DNA of 64,000 bases from Rhizobium ruizarguesonis (lineage in GTDB: Bacteria > Pseudomonadota > Alphaproteobacteria > Rhizobiales > Rhizobiaceae): the NCBI RefSeq assembly GCF_012349115.1, contig NZ_PQIG01000067.1, positions 124,001 through 188,000 on the forward strand, in the 5' to 3' direction. Under the pieces are notes generated by a model. It had not been told where the DNA came from. It searched no databases and saw nothing but the letters and a program-made list of their open reading frames with translations. Made by a program: the position numbers and the translations under genes. Positions 46,390-55,305 of this stretch are shown piece after piece. Positions within the stretch are counted from its first letter, which is position 1. The number at the start of each line of letters is the position of its first letter.

Positions 46390-47271
46390 ATGTCGGGTGA
46401 AGACCGATTTGTGCTTTGCATGCTCGCGCCTGCAGTCGCCATCCTTGGCGTGCTGGTCGCTTACCCGGTGGGGCTCCTGGTCTTCGACTCCTTTTTCAAG
46501 GTCGATACGATCACGCCTCATATACGCGAATGGGTCGGGCTGCAGAACTATGTCGATGCCTTGACGTCGAAACGTGTCATGGAAAGCGCTCTGCGGACCG
46601 GTCAGTATTCGCTCTTCGCGCTGTTTTTCGAGTTCACGTTTGGCTTCTGTGCGGCGCTGCTTTTTTCGGCGCTTGCCGGTCAATCGCGCTGGCATCGCAC
46701 GATCTTCGCTCTGCCGTTGATGGTTCCGCCGATCGTCGCGGGTCTACTCTGGCGCTTTCTGCTCGTCGGCAATATCGGCATTCTGAACTACGGGCTCGTT
46801 CGTTTGGGTCTGATAAGCGATCCAGAAGCGATCGCATGGTTGTCCAGCGAAGATATCGTCATTTATTCTGTTTCCTTTGCCGACATCTGGCTGACGACTT
46901 CCTTTGTCGCGCTTGTGTCCTATGCCGGGCTGACGAACATCCCGAAAGACCTCCTGGAGGCAGCGCGGATCGACGGGGCGAATGCGCTCAAGCGCTTCTG
47001 GCATGTCACCCTTCCCCTCATGCGGCCGGTGATCGCCGTCGTGGTGATCGTGCGGGGCGTGGATGCTGCAAAGACATTCGACCTGATCTGGATACAAACG
47101 CAGGGTGGTCCCAGTCATGCTTCCGAAGTGTTCTCTATGAACATCTACCAGCGCATGGTTCGGTTCGGCGATCTCGGCGAGGCTTCCGCGTCCGGAACAT
47201 TGTTCCTCATCGTCATGATGCTTTTGGCGGCAGTCGCCTATTGGAAGATATGGAGGCCGGTCCATGCGTAG
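46390..47271 (+). CDS. CUT1 ABC transporter permease (MalF/UgpA class)
   Basis: 293 residues, six membrane segments. It starts 'LCMLAPAVAILGVLVAYPVGLLVFDSFF', and the EAA loop is 'LTNIPKDLLEAARIDGANALKRFWHVTLPLMRPVI'. GGAG precedes the ATG. It overlaps the next permease by eight bases and forms the channel for the sugar bound by 45067. Confidence 0.94.
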   Translation: MSGEDRFVLCMLAPAVAILGVLVAYPVGLLVFDSFFKVDTITPHIREWVGLQNYVDALTSKRVMESALRTGQYSLFALFFEFTFGFCAALLFSALAGQSRWHRTIFALPLMVPPIVAGLLWRFLLVGNIGILNYGLVRLGLISDPEAIAWLSSEDIVIYSVSFADIWLTTSFVALVSYAGLTNIPKDLLEAARIDGANALKRFWHVTLPLMRPVIAVVVIVRGVDAAKTFDLIWIQTQGGPSHASEVFSMNIYQRMVRFGDLGEASASGTLFLIVMMLLAAVAYWKIWRPVHA

Positions 47272-48100
47272 AGCTCGCCGCCTCAATCTCAGCGGAATCC
47301 TGATCAACGCGGCAGCCCTCGTGTTGGTGCTATCCTACGCGCTGCCATACATCTATCTCCTGATGACCTCCATCAAGCCCGCGGCTGATGTGCAGCAGAT
47401 CCCGCCAAGCTTCTTTCCGGCCGTTGTCTCGTTCGAGAACTTCCGCGAAGTGCTGCGATCCTCCACTTTGCCGAGAGCCTTCGTCAATTCCTTGACCGTC
47501 GCGGTGCTGACGACGGCTCTCTCGCTTTCGGTGGCCGTGCCTGCCGCTTACGTCGCCACGCAGTACCGGCGCCGGATCACCACCATTTTCCTGCTCTTCG
47601 CACTGGTGACGCGCATGGTGCCATCGGTGGCGCTAGGAGTTCCGCTGTTCCAGCTTTTGAAGTCACTGGGTCTGCTCGATACCATTCCAGGCCTGGTCCT
47701 CGCCCACACGTCGGCCGCGGTACCACTGGCACTGTTGCTCATGTCCGCGTTCTTCGAGGGCATACCGCGGGAGCTCGAAGAAGCGGCGCGCATGGATGGC
47801 TGCACACGATTCCAGGCGTTTCGAAAGATTGTGCTTCCGGTCATGACAGGGGGGATAGCGGTCACCGCGCTCTTTACCTTCATCACAAGCTGGAACGAGT
47901 TCCTCTACGCGCTGCTGTTGACATCGGAGGCGACCAAAACGGCGCCTATCGTCATCGCCGAATACAATTCGGTCTATGGGCTTGCCTGGGGGGCGATGAC
48001 CGCCGCAGCCGTCCTCTACTCGCTGCCGGTCATCATCGTAACGCTCGCACTGCAAAAACAAATCGTCGGCGGCCTGACTTTCGGCGCTGTAAAGGGATGA
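47264..48100 (+). CDS. CUT1 ABC transporter permease (MalG/UgpE class)
   Basis: 278 residues. The N-terminal helix is 'AALVLVLSYALPYIYLLMTSIKPAADV', and the EAA loop 'FEGIPRELEEAARMDGCTRFQAFRKIVLPVMTGGI' with 'FTFITSWNEFLYALLLT' after it is diagnostic for MalG-class proteins. It is followed 13 bases later by the ATPase gene. Confidence 0.94.
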   Translation: MRRARRLNLSGILINAAALVLVLSYALPYIYLLMTSIKPAADVQQIPPSFFPAVVSFENFREVLRSSTLPRAFVNSLTVAVLTTALSLSVAVPAAYVATQYRRRITTIFLLFALVTRMVPSVALGVPLFQLLKSLGLLDTIPGLVLAHTSAAVPLALLLMSAFFEGIPRELEEAARMDGCTRFQAFRKIVLPVMTGGIAVTALFTFITSWNEFLYALLLTSEATKTAPIVIAEYNSVYGLAWGAMTAAAVLYSLPVIIVTLALQKQIVGGLTFGAVKG

Positions 48101-48113
48101 GGGAGGCAAAGGC

Positions 48114-49256
48114 ATGGCCGGCATAGAACTGCGCAATATCAACAAGGTCTACGGAAACAGGTTTCACGCTCTGCACGATCTGAGCTTCGACGTCAGGGAT
48201 GGCGAGTTCATGGTGTTCGTCGGTCCGTCAGGATGCGGAAAGTCGACGGCGCTTAGGATGATTGCTGGCCTGGAGAGCATTACGAGCGGTGAACTCAGGA
48301 TCGGTGACAGGCTAATCAACGATGTCGATCCCAAGGATCGCGACATCGCCATGGTCTTTCAGTCCTATGCGCTCTACCCGCACAAGACGGTGCGGGAGAA
48401 CATTGCCTTCCCCTTGCTGATGGCAGGCCTGCCGAAGACCGAGATTGCCAGCCGCGTAGACGAAGCCGCACGCATCCTTGAACTGACGACTTTGCTCGAC
48501 CGCAGGCCGGCACTCCTTTCAGGAGGCCAGCGTCAGCGTGTCGCCATGGGACGGGCGATCGTCCGCAAACCAGCGGCCTTCCTGATGGATGAACCGTTGT
48601 CGAACCTCGATGCCAAGCTGCGCGTTCAGATGCGCGCCGAGATCGCCAGTCTCCAGAGAAAACTGAATGTCACGACGATTTACGTGACCCACGACCAGGT
48701 CGAGGCGATGACGATGGGTGACCGCGTCGCTGTCATGAAAGGCGGTGTGCTGCAGCAAGTCGACACACCGCAAAACCTGTACAATCGTCCTGACAATGTC
48801 TTTGTCGCCGCCTTTATCGGATCGCCCTCGATGAATTTGTACGAGGCCGTTCTGAACGGGAGGACGCTGACCCTGGGCAGCAACAGCCTAGAAATCCCCG
48901 ACCGGGTTTTCGAAGACCGGCCCTCGCTCAACGGTGCGTCCAACCGTCGGGTCATTGTCGGTATCCGGCCCGAGCATATGAACGATGCCGCAATCCGGCC
49001 CTCTTCGGCCGAGATCTCGGCCCCGGTCACTCTTGTCGAGGCGCTAGGTTCTGAATCCATGGTGCATCTGAATATCGACGCCACCCGTGTGGATGCCGGC
49101 GACCCGGACGCCGTCGCCGACATCGGCAACGAAAAGGCTGCTGTAGCCCGTTTTTCTCCGAAGAGCACAGTCCTCGCAGGTGACATCGCGCGCATCGCTG
49201 TCGATGCCGAGGAACTCCATTTCTTTGAACCGGACGTCCGTACCAGCATCTGGTGA
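48114..49256 (+). CDS. CUT1 ABC transporter ATP-binding protein (UgpC/MsmK class)
   Basis: 380 residues. Walker A is at 37-45 (GPSGCGKST), Q-loop 'MVFQSYALYPHKTV', signature 'LSGGQRQRVAMGRAI', Walker B 'AAFLMDEPLSNLDAKL', and H-loop 'TIYVTHDQVEAMTMGD'. The C-terminal TOBE/OB regulatory domain follows (IGSPSMNLYEAVLNG and on). GGGAGG precedes the ATG. It ends the transporter part; a 120-base gap with a hairpin leads to the GH91 gene. Confidence 0.95.
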   Translation: MAGIELRNINKVYGNRFHALHDLSFDVRDGEFMVFVGPSGCGKSTALRMIAGLESITSGELRIGDRLINDVDPKDRDIAMVFQSYALYPHKTVRENIAFPLLMAGLPKTEIASRVDEAARILELTTLLDRRPALLSGGQRQRVAMGRAIVRKPAAFLMDEPLSNLDAKLRVQMRAEIASLQRKLNVTTIYVTHDQVEAMTMGDRVAVMKGGVLQQVDTPQNLYNRPDNVFVAAFIGSPSMNLYEAVLNGRTLTLGSNSLEIPDRVFEDRPSLNGASNRRVIVGIRPEHMNDAAIRPSSAEISAPVTLVEALGSESMVHLNIDATRVDAGDPDAVADIGNEKAAVARFSPKSTVLAGDIARIAVDAEELHFFEPDVRTSIW

Positions 49257-49352
49257 TGGTGCGCAGGATCTTGCTCAAAACTCGAACAAGAGAGCCGATT
49301 GAACGCATTTCCCCAGGCGGTTTGCGAGCAACAAGACAATCAAGAACATCGG

Positions 49353-49374
49353 CCTACTCTCGCTGTGGAGTAGG
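49353..49374 (+). promoter_or_regulatory. Hairpin covering the GH91 ribosome-binding site
   Basis: CCTACTC (49353-49359) and GAGTAGG (49368-49374) form a 7-bp stem. The 3' arm is the purine-rich ribosome-binding site immediately before ATG 49377, so translation of GH91 may be reduced unless the stem is opened. Confidence 0.45.
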
Positions 49375-49376
49375 AA

Positions 49377-50768
49377 ATGGCCGAGGAGACATTAGTAATG
49401 TTAAGTGAAAACTTTTACGACGTAACACAATATCCCTTAGGCAACCCCTATGAGGATATTGGATCGGTCATCAATAGCATCATTGCAGATATTAAAAGCA
49501 GGCAAGCGGTTTCCGACCAGAATGACGGCGGGAAGCCTGGAGCAGTGATCTATATTCCGCCAGGCGATTATCGTCTTGTCACCCAGGTCGTGATAGACGT
49601 GAGCTATCTGAAGATTGTCGGCTCAGGACATGGCTTTACGTCTTCGAGCATCCGTTTCAACACACCTGCAGACGAGCTTGCACAGTGGCGCGAAGTGTGG
49701 CCGGGCGGAAGTCGCATACGTGTGGACATGTCTCCGCACGCCGCCGGCGAGGCTGCCGGAGCCGCGTTTTATGTCAAGCGCACCGGCAATCCTCGCATAA
49801 GCTCTGTGGAGTTTGCAGATTTTTGCATCGATGGCCTGCACTTCATGGACGACGGTTCGGGGCAGAATGATGCGGAAAATTCCTACAGGAATGGCAAAAC
49901 GGGAATCTATGTGGGCAGCGCCAATGACTCATTCCGAATAACAGGGATGGGCCTCATCTATCTGGAACATGGAGTGACTGTTTATGACGCGGATGCGCTG
50001 GCGATAGACAATAATTTCATTGCAGAGTGCGGCAACTGTATCGAATTGAAAGGTATGGGCCAGGCCTCGAGGATAGCGAATAATTTTGTCGGAGCCGGAT
50101 ATAGGGGACATTCCGTCTACGCTGAAAATTACGGCGGCATCCTGGTCTCGTCAAACAACGTCTTCCCCCGAGGCGCCAGCAGCGTCTATTTTTCCGGCGT
50201 CGTGCGTTCCTCGATTACAGGAAACAGATTCCATTCCTTCTATCCCGGAATGCTGGTTTTTGCTGCGAATTGCTGCGAAAACCTGGTCTCCTCAAATCAC
50301 TTTCTGCGAGATCGCGAGCCGTGGGCGCCCATGCAGAAGTACGATAACGGCCTGGATGACCTGTTCGGACTCTTGCACATTGATGGCAGCAACAATTCGG
50401 TCATCGCCAACCACATTTCAGAAACGATGGATACTCAATATATCAAGCCTCTCGCCGCAAAGCCTGTGATCATCAATGTCGTTTCCGGCAGCGGCAACTA
50501 CATCGCCAATAATCACATCGTGGCCACAACCGAAATGTCGCAGATCAACGACGCACCAAACAGCGCCTGTTTTTCAACGCAAGTGGGCGCATTGCTTTCA
50601 ACGGACAATTTGAAGGCGCTCGAGGTAACGGCAGTACGGGTGCAAAGGGGTTCGGTGCGGAATACAGTTCTGGATTCAGGCAGTGTCGAACAGGTCGAGA
50701 TGGACAGAACAGCGAATGCTTTCAGGGGCACTCCAGTTCCCGGGCAATCGTCGGCAGAGTTTCACTAG
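49377..50768 (+). CDS. GH91 protein: inulin fructotransferase / difructose-anhydride hydrolase family
   Basis: 463-residue right-handed beta-helix protein. 'FYDVTQYPLGNPYEDIGSVINSIIADIKSRQ', 'PGAVIYIPPGDYRLVTQVVIDVSYLKIVGSGHGFTSSSIRFN' and 'NNVFPRGASSVYFSGVVRSSITGNRFHSFYPGML' are hallmarks I recognise from inulin fructotransferases. Acidic residues D211, E217 and E223 cluster in 'DNNFIAECGNCIE'. There is no signal peptide, unlike secreted fructotransferases, and it sits behind a sugar importer. An intracellular difructose-anhydride hydrolase is therefore the favoured reading, though a fructotransferase cannot be excluded. A second ATG at 49398 is possible. The first ~150 bases are AT-rich. 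Confidence 0.8.
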   Translation: MAEETLVMLSENFYDVTQYPLGNPYEDIGSVINSIIADIKSRQAVSDQNDGGKPGAVIYIPPGDYRLVTQVVIDVSYLKIVGSGHGFTSSSIRFNTPADELAQWREVWPGGSRIRVDMSPHAAGEAAGAAFYVKRTGNPRISSVEFADFCIDGLHFMDDGSGQNDAENSYRNGKTGIYVGSANDSFRITGMGLIYLEHGVTVYDADALAIDNNFIAECGNCIELKGMGQASRIANNFVGAGYRGHSVYAENYGGILVSSNNVFPRGASSVYFSGVVRSSITGNRFHSFYPGMLVFAANCCENLVSSNHFLRDREPWAPMQKYDNGLDDLFGLLHIDGSNNSVIANHISETMDTQYIKPLAAKPVIINVVSGSGNYIANNHIVATTEMSQINDAPNSACFSTQVGALLSTDNLKALEVTAVRVQRGSVRNTVLDSGSVEQVEMDRTANAFRGTPVPGQSSAEFH

Positions 50769-50824
50769 ATCGAGCATAGCTAGGCCGTCGGTCGAAAATC
50801 CAGTGACTATTCGGAGTTGTGTTC

Positions 50825-52549
50825 ATGGCGAACCAAACGGACCGGGAAGATGACCCGTTGATGAAGCAAAACCTGTTCCTACCCTCTGGGTACTGCTTGG
50901 AATTTTGGGCCGCGGGCGACGGCTTTTTTCGTATCGACATTGACGGGAAAACGGTTTGGCAGGTTCGGTCATTTGCCATCCATCCGGAGTTTTTCAAATA
51001 TCACCACAGGGAAGCTTGCGAGGTCACCATTGTCACCAATGCGCCGGACGCTGTTCTGTGGGCCTATGGGTATCAGCCTCAAACCGTGAACGAGACCGGT
51101 ATAACAGTGTTTGAATTCTTGGAAAAAGGGATCCTTCAACGCACCGGCGCGGAAATTGAAGATTGGCTTCGGTCCGATCCGGATCGTCCTGCGCTTCATT
51201 TCTCGCCAATCCGGCATTGGATGAACGACCCCGTAGGTCTCTGCAAGATCGACGAGCTATGGCACCTTTTTTATCAATTCCATCCGAGCGGCAGTGATTG
51301 GGGACCGATGCACTGGGGACATGCGACCAGCCGCGATCTGGTCAATTGGCTTCACATGCCGGTATTTCTGCATCCAGAACAGAACCTGTGGCGTCTCGGC
51401 GCCACAGGAGGCGCATTCTCCGGCAATGCCTTTCGGGATCGAGATGGAAGTTTGATGTTCTTTTACACCGAGCGCCTGCCCGCCTATGACCTTTTCGAAG
51501 GCTATCGGGAAATTCAGAAAATAGCTCGCCCAGATCGGCTGATGATCAAGGCGGAAGGCATTGTGACGGTGTTGGAAGAGCGTCCCGACGGTGTCGAGCA
51601 CGACTTCCGCGATCCAAAAGTTTGGTGGGATGACACAGCCAACGCCTATCGCATGATACTCGGCGCATCGATCGAAGGCGATCCCGCGGTGTTGTTGTTC
51701 GGCTCCGCCGATGGCCTCGATTGGCAATATCTCAGGCCGCTCTACCGTGCACCGGCTAATTTCCGCCAAGAAGGCGCGCGTGCGGTGGAATGCCCGGATT
51801 TCTTTCGGCTGGAGGAAAAGTGGGTTCTGGTGATGGGTTTTGTTGGCCATGTCGAGCCACGAACACGGCGCCACAATCTCCTTTATGCCCTGATCGGCGA
51901 GTTTATCGACGACTGCTTCGTACCCGACATGCCGGAACTGCAATTGCTGGATTTCGGCACCGATTATTATGCGATGCAGAGTTTCGAAGCGGGAGGGCGC
52001 CAGATCGCCTTTGCCTGGCTTTTCAATTGGGAATATCGCAAGCCCGAGGGCTCAGCCTATTCCGGGGAGATGTCCCTACCACGTGTTCTAAGTTTGAGTG
52101 AAGACAGGAAGAGGCTGCGCATGCTGCCGACGATCGAAGTCGACGATCACTTTGCCGCTGACCCTATCGTCGAGGACCAAAGCGGCAAATTCTCGCTACC
52201 GATGGCTCCCATTGAAATCCGCCTTTCCGGAGCCCTGGAAGGCAGCAAGGTCGTTGCGACGCAGGGCGGCGAACTTGCCTTCGAGGTGGGCGTCGCTGGC
52301 GGTATCCTCTCGATCCGGCTCGCCCAGGACGACGGCTCGATCCATTACGTGGCGGAGCTTGGCGACGGAAAGGACCTTCGTCTGTTTCATGACCGTGGAA
52401 TCGTCGAGATCTTCGCCGATGGCGGAACTGTTTGTGGAACCCGTCGCGGCTACGCGAACATCAACCCCGATTACCTGGAAATCTCATCGTCCGCTTCAAC
52501 GCGGGTGCTGGAAAGGGATGTGAAACGCTGCTGTGCTGCCGCGAGATGA
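50825..52549 (+). CDS. GH32 beta-fructofuranosidase family protein
   Basis: 574 residues. The nucleophile Asp is about 135 in 'HWMNDPVGL', the RDP motif (transition-state stabiliser) about 272-274 ('DFRDPKVWW'), and the acid/base Glu about 322 ('AVECPDFFRL'). A C-terminal beta-sandwich follows ('MLPTIEVDDHFAADPIVEDQSGKF' on, with 'GIVEIFADGG'). About 125 residues precede the first motif, more than in typical enzymes, and may form an extra N-terminal domain. No signal peptide. CGGAG lies 8 bases before ATG 50825. It should release fructose from inulobiose or short fructans made by the GH91 step. Confidence 0.9.
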   Translation: MANQTDREDDPLMKQNLFLPSGYCLEFWAAGDGFFRIDIDGKTVWQVRSFAIHPEFFKYHHREACEVTIVTNAPDAVLWAYGYQPQTVNETGITVFEFLEKGILQRTGAEIEDWLRSDPDRPALHFSPIRHWMNDPVGLCKIDELWHLFYQFHPSGSDWGPMHWGHATSRDLVNWLHMPVFLHPEQNLWRLGATGGAFSGNAFRDRDGSLMFFYTERLPAYDLFEGYREIQKIARPDRLMIKAEGIVTVLEERPDGVEHDFRDPKVWWDDTANAYRMILGASIEGDPAVLLFGSADGLDWQYLRPLYRAPANFRQEGARAVECPDFFRLEEKWVLVMGFVGHVEPRTRRHNLLYALIGEFIDDCFVPDMPELQLLDFGTDYYAMQSFEAGGRQIAFAWLFNWEYRKPEGSAYSGEMSLPRVLSLSEDRKRLRMLPTIEVDDHFAADPIVEDQSGKFSLPMAPIEIRLSGALEGSKVVATQGGELAFEVGVAGGILSIRLAQDDGSIHYVAELGDGKDLRLFHDRGIVEIFADGGTVCGTRRGYANINPDYLEISSSASTRVLERDVKRCCAAAR

Positions 52550-52689
52550 GCTATTGAATGAAACGCTTGGGCCTTCACGGAATAACGAGATCTTGATCGA
52601 CAACAACAGTTATCGACACTTCCGCCGGCCCTATTTGACCGAGAATTGCACTGATATCGCAGATTTCAGGCAGCGCTGGGGAGGGTGGG

Positions 52690-52878
52690 ATGCTTCAAGT
52701 CCGCAAATTATTGACAGCCGCGACAGCCGTCATCGTGGTTGCCGTATCGTCGTCATCCTGCGCGACGACCTCGAATGACTCGATGCAAACCGGCTCGGTT
52801 GGATATACCGGCGCCGACTATTCGCTCAGACCTGCCTGCCGCGATGGATTCGGCAACGATCATCCTTGCAGCTATTAG
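52690..52878 (+). CDS. Small putative lipoprotein
   Basis: 62 residues. A signal peptide 'LLTAATAVIVVAVSSSSC' with a Cys at about 24 looks like a lipobox, followed by a short Gly/Ser/Asp-rich tail ending 'CRDGFGNDHPCSY' with two further Cys. A GGGAGGGTGGG purine run lies before the ATG. No known family is recognised. It lies between the GH32 gene and the ROK gene and is probably an independent gene. Confidence 0.6.
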   Translation: MLQVRKLLTAATAVIVVAVSSSSCATTSNDSMQTGSVGYTGADYSLRPACRDGFGNDHPCSY

Positions 52879-52906
52879 CGACCGATAGAGTGAAGCTCCG
52901 ATTGCC

Positions 52907-52944
52907 GTGTAGTTTCGACGATCTCGTGTAGTTTCGACGATCTG
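52907..52944. repeat. Tandem 19-bp duplication
   Basis: GTGTAGTTTCGACGATCT occurs at 52907-52924 and again at 52926-52943, period 19 bases. It lies in the gap before the ROK regulator and after the small lipoprotein gene. Each unit contains TCGACGA. It could be a double operator or slippage product. Confidence 0.65.
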
Positions 52945-53107
52945 TTGACGCATTTTGCGGCATTCGCCCCCCGCGCTTCGTCAGCGTCGTGATGGCCCTG
53001 ATCCCGATTGATAGGACGTTCAGCCCAAAAAGCGGCTGCTAAGCCCGGCTTTCCCATAGCCCGAGGATGAAGTACACAACCGAGGTGGTGCTTTAGGAAA
53101 GACAGTC

Positions 53108-54247
53108 ATGCGGTATCTTCGGTCAGGGCCGCGTCGGCTTCAAACCCAGGACATGGGCGCCCCGCGCGCAAAAATGGTCGGTCTGCGGTCCGGTGAAATT
53201 GCCGATCGAAATATTCGCGTCATCCTGGAAGCCATCCGCCGCCATGGCCCGCTGACGCGGATGGAGCTTGGCCGGCATTGCGGCCTGACCGGCCCCGGCA
53301 TTACCAATATTCTCCGCCGATTGGCCGAGGAGAAGCTCGTCACCTCCAACCGTCGCAATGGCGTTGGCGGAGGGGCCACCGCTACCGAGTTTGCCTTGCG
53401 CCCGGAAGGCGCGTTCTCGATCGGCGTCAAGCTTCGACAAATGCGTGGCGAGGCCGTGCTCATCGATCTGAGTGGCCAGGTCCATGACCGGGTCTATATC
53501 GAGCTGGTCCCCGCTGACAAAGTCGGCGTGCTGCATGCGGCCGTCAGGGATATGGTCGATCGCCACGCCGCCTTGCCGATCATCGGCCTTGGGATCGCCG
53601 CCAACGACTGGACGGAGGATCAAAGCAATCAGATCGGCGCGATGTCGACGATCGCGCGACCCTATGTCGAGAACGAGTGCACGGCGAGCCTTCTCGCCGA
53701 ACGCACGATCGGCAGCTCCGGCCGGGAAGGCGGACTTGCGATGATCATCATCGACGACGACGTTCAGGCCGGCTTTCTCATTCGCGGTATTCCCTATTCC
53801 GGCGTGCATGGCCGGGCGGGCAGCATCGGCGAAATGCTGACCGGCCCGGACAATGTCCAATTGAACACCGTCGTCGGCTTCGAGTCGCTGCGATCACGGA
53901 TCGGCGAGCAGGACTTCACCCGCCTGCTGAAGGGCGAAGAATTCTCCTCACCGTCACTGTCGCAATGGATACGGGAAGCCGCCGGCCATCTGCTCGACCC
54001 GATCATCGCCATGGCCGGGTTCCTTGCCCCTAGCGTCGTCATGATCGGCAGCGACCTGCCGCAGGGCGTGATCGAAGCGCTGATCCATCAGCTTTCCATC
54101 GAGCGGCGCGATACCTCCACGAGGCCGTTGCTGACGCCCTGGATTTCTCCGATGAAACCCGCGAGCTTCAGCGGCGGCGGCGTTGCGCTCGGTGCAGCAC
54201 TCCTGCCCTTCCTCAACACTTTGCTGCTGCCGCCTGCCTCGGCATGA
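53108..54247 (+). CDS. ROK-family transcriptional regulator
   Basis: 379 residues. The winged HTH is 'IRVILEAIRRHGPLTRMELGRHCGLTGPGITNILRRLAEEKLVTSNRR', and the C-terminal ROK sugar-binding fold contains 'GLGIAANDW', 'VENECTASLLAERTIG' and 'GRAGSIGEMLTG'. The canonical CxCGxxGC zinc motif of ROK proteins is absent. AGGAAAG precedes the ATG. It is convergent with the Gfo/Idh gene. It may control the neighbouring sugar genes, or a separate target via the 19-bp repeat upstream. Confidence 0.88.
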   Translation: MRYLRSGPRRLQTQDMGAPRAKMVGLRSGEIADRNIRVILEAIRRHGPLTRMELGRHCGLTGPGITNILRRLAEEKLVTSNRRNGVGGGATATEFALRPEGAFSIGVKLRQMRGEAVLIDLSGQVHDRVYIELVPADKVGVLHAAVRDMVDRHAALPIIGLGIAANDWTEDQSNQIGAMSTIARPYVENECTASLLAERTIGSSGREGGLAMIIIDDDVQAGFLIRGIPYSGVHGRAGSIGEMLTGPDNVQLNTVVGFESLRSRIGEQDFTRLLKGEEFSSPSLSQWIREAAGHLLDPIIAMAGFLAPSVVMIGSDLPQGVIEALIHQLSIERRDTSTRPLLTPWISPMKPASFSGGGVALGAALLPFLNTLLLPPASA

Positions 54248-54258
54248 TGCATGTTGCC

Positions 54259-55305
54259 TCAGACGAGGGCTTCATCGGTGTGGCTGAGATCGGAGGCCAG
54301 GGCCTTGTCCAGGATTTTCTGGATATTGGCCGCCCGCCGGAACGAAGGTTCCTGGGTCCTGCCGGCCCGCACGGCCTGGACGAAACGCTGGTAGTTCGTC
54401 TCGACCGGCTCGAAGGGGACGTCACGCCAGGTTGCCGTGTGCACGTCTTCGCCTAGACAGGCGCGAAGCGTCGATTTTCCGGTATCGTAGATCATCTCGA
54501 TCGAGCCGGTTTCGCCATAGACCCTGAGGCGCAGCTGATCCATCTGTCCGGCCGCCGTGCGCGTCGCCTGGATCGTCCCGATCGCCCCGCCGAAGAAATC
54601 GACATTCATCGTAAAGCTGTCATTGGCATCGAGATCATATTCGCCGATCTTGTGGCCCGGCGCCTTGTCGAAGGTCTTCAGCCGCGCGAAAACGTGAGCA
54701 ACGTCGAGCCCGGAACCGTATGATGCAAAATCGACGATATGAATTCCGATATCGCCGAGCGCGCCGTTGGATCCGTGCTTCTTGCTCAGCCGCCACAGCC
54801 ATTTGCTTTCGGTTTTCCAGTCGCCCCAATGGCGACCGACCAGCCAGCTTTGAAGATGGGAGGCCTCGACATGCCTGATCTCCCCGATTTCGCCGGCAAG
54901 CACCATCTGCCGGCCTTTCTGAAGGGCAGGCGAATTGCGATAGGTGAAATTGACCATGCCGACCTTGCCCGATCGCTCGATGGCCTCGGTCATCTCCATG
55001 GCCTTGACCGCATCGGTGGCGAGCGGCTTTTCGCAGAAGACGTGCTTGCCGGCGGCGATGGCCTGCAGCGTCGTCGGGTGGTGAACGCGGTCCGGCGTGA
55101 CATTTGCCACCGCGTCGAACTCGCCCCAGGCGAGAGCATCCTCGAGGGTCGTGAAATGGTTGGCGATGCCATGTTCGGTGCAGAAGGCCGCGAGCCTTTC
55201 CGGGACGACATCGACGCCGCCCACAACGCTGACGCCTTCGATCGCCTTGAAGTTGGCGGCATGCTGATTGGCCATTCCGCCGGTACCGAGAATGAGTAAA
55301 CGCAT
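54259..55305 (-). CDS. Gfo/Idh/MocA-family oxidoreductase
   Basis: 348 residues. The N-terminal Rossmann site is 'LLILGTGGMANQHAANF', and the catalytic Lys lies in 'AAGKHVFCEKPLATDAVKAMEM'. The C-terminal domain is typical of sugar or inositol dehydrogenases. GGAGG lies before ATG 55305; the longer frame is rejected. It is divergent from the CUT1 sugar importer operon, so it probably oxidises or reduces the imported sugar. Confidence 0.91.
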   Translation of the reverse strand: MRLLILGTGGMANQHAANFKAIEGVSVVGGVDVVPERLAAFCTEHGIANHFTTLEDALAWGEFDAVANVTPDRVHHPTTLQAIAAGKHVFCEKPLATDAVKAMEMTEAIERSGKVGMVNFTYRNSPALQKGRQMVLAGEIGEIRHVEASHLQSWLVGRHWGDWKTESKWLWRLSKKHGSNGALGDIGIHIVDFASYGSGLDVAHVFARLKTFDKAPGHKIGEYDLDANDSFTMNVDFFGGAIGTIQATRTAAGQMDQLRLRVYGETGSIEMIYDTGKSTLRACLGEDVHTATWRDVPFEPVETNYQRFVQAVRAGRTQEPSFRRAANIQKILDKALASDLSHTDEALV

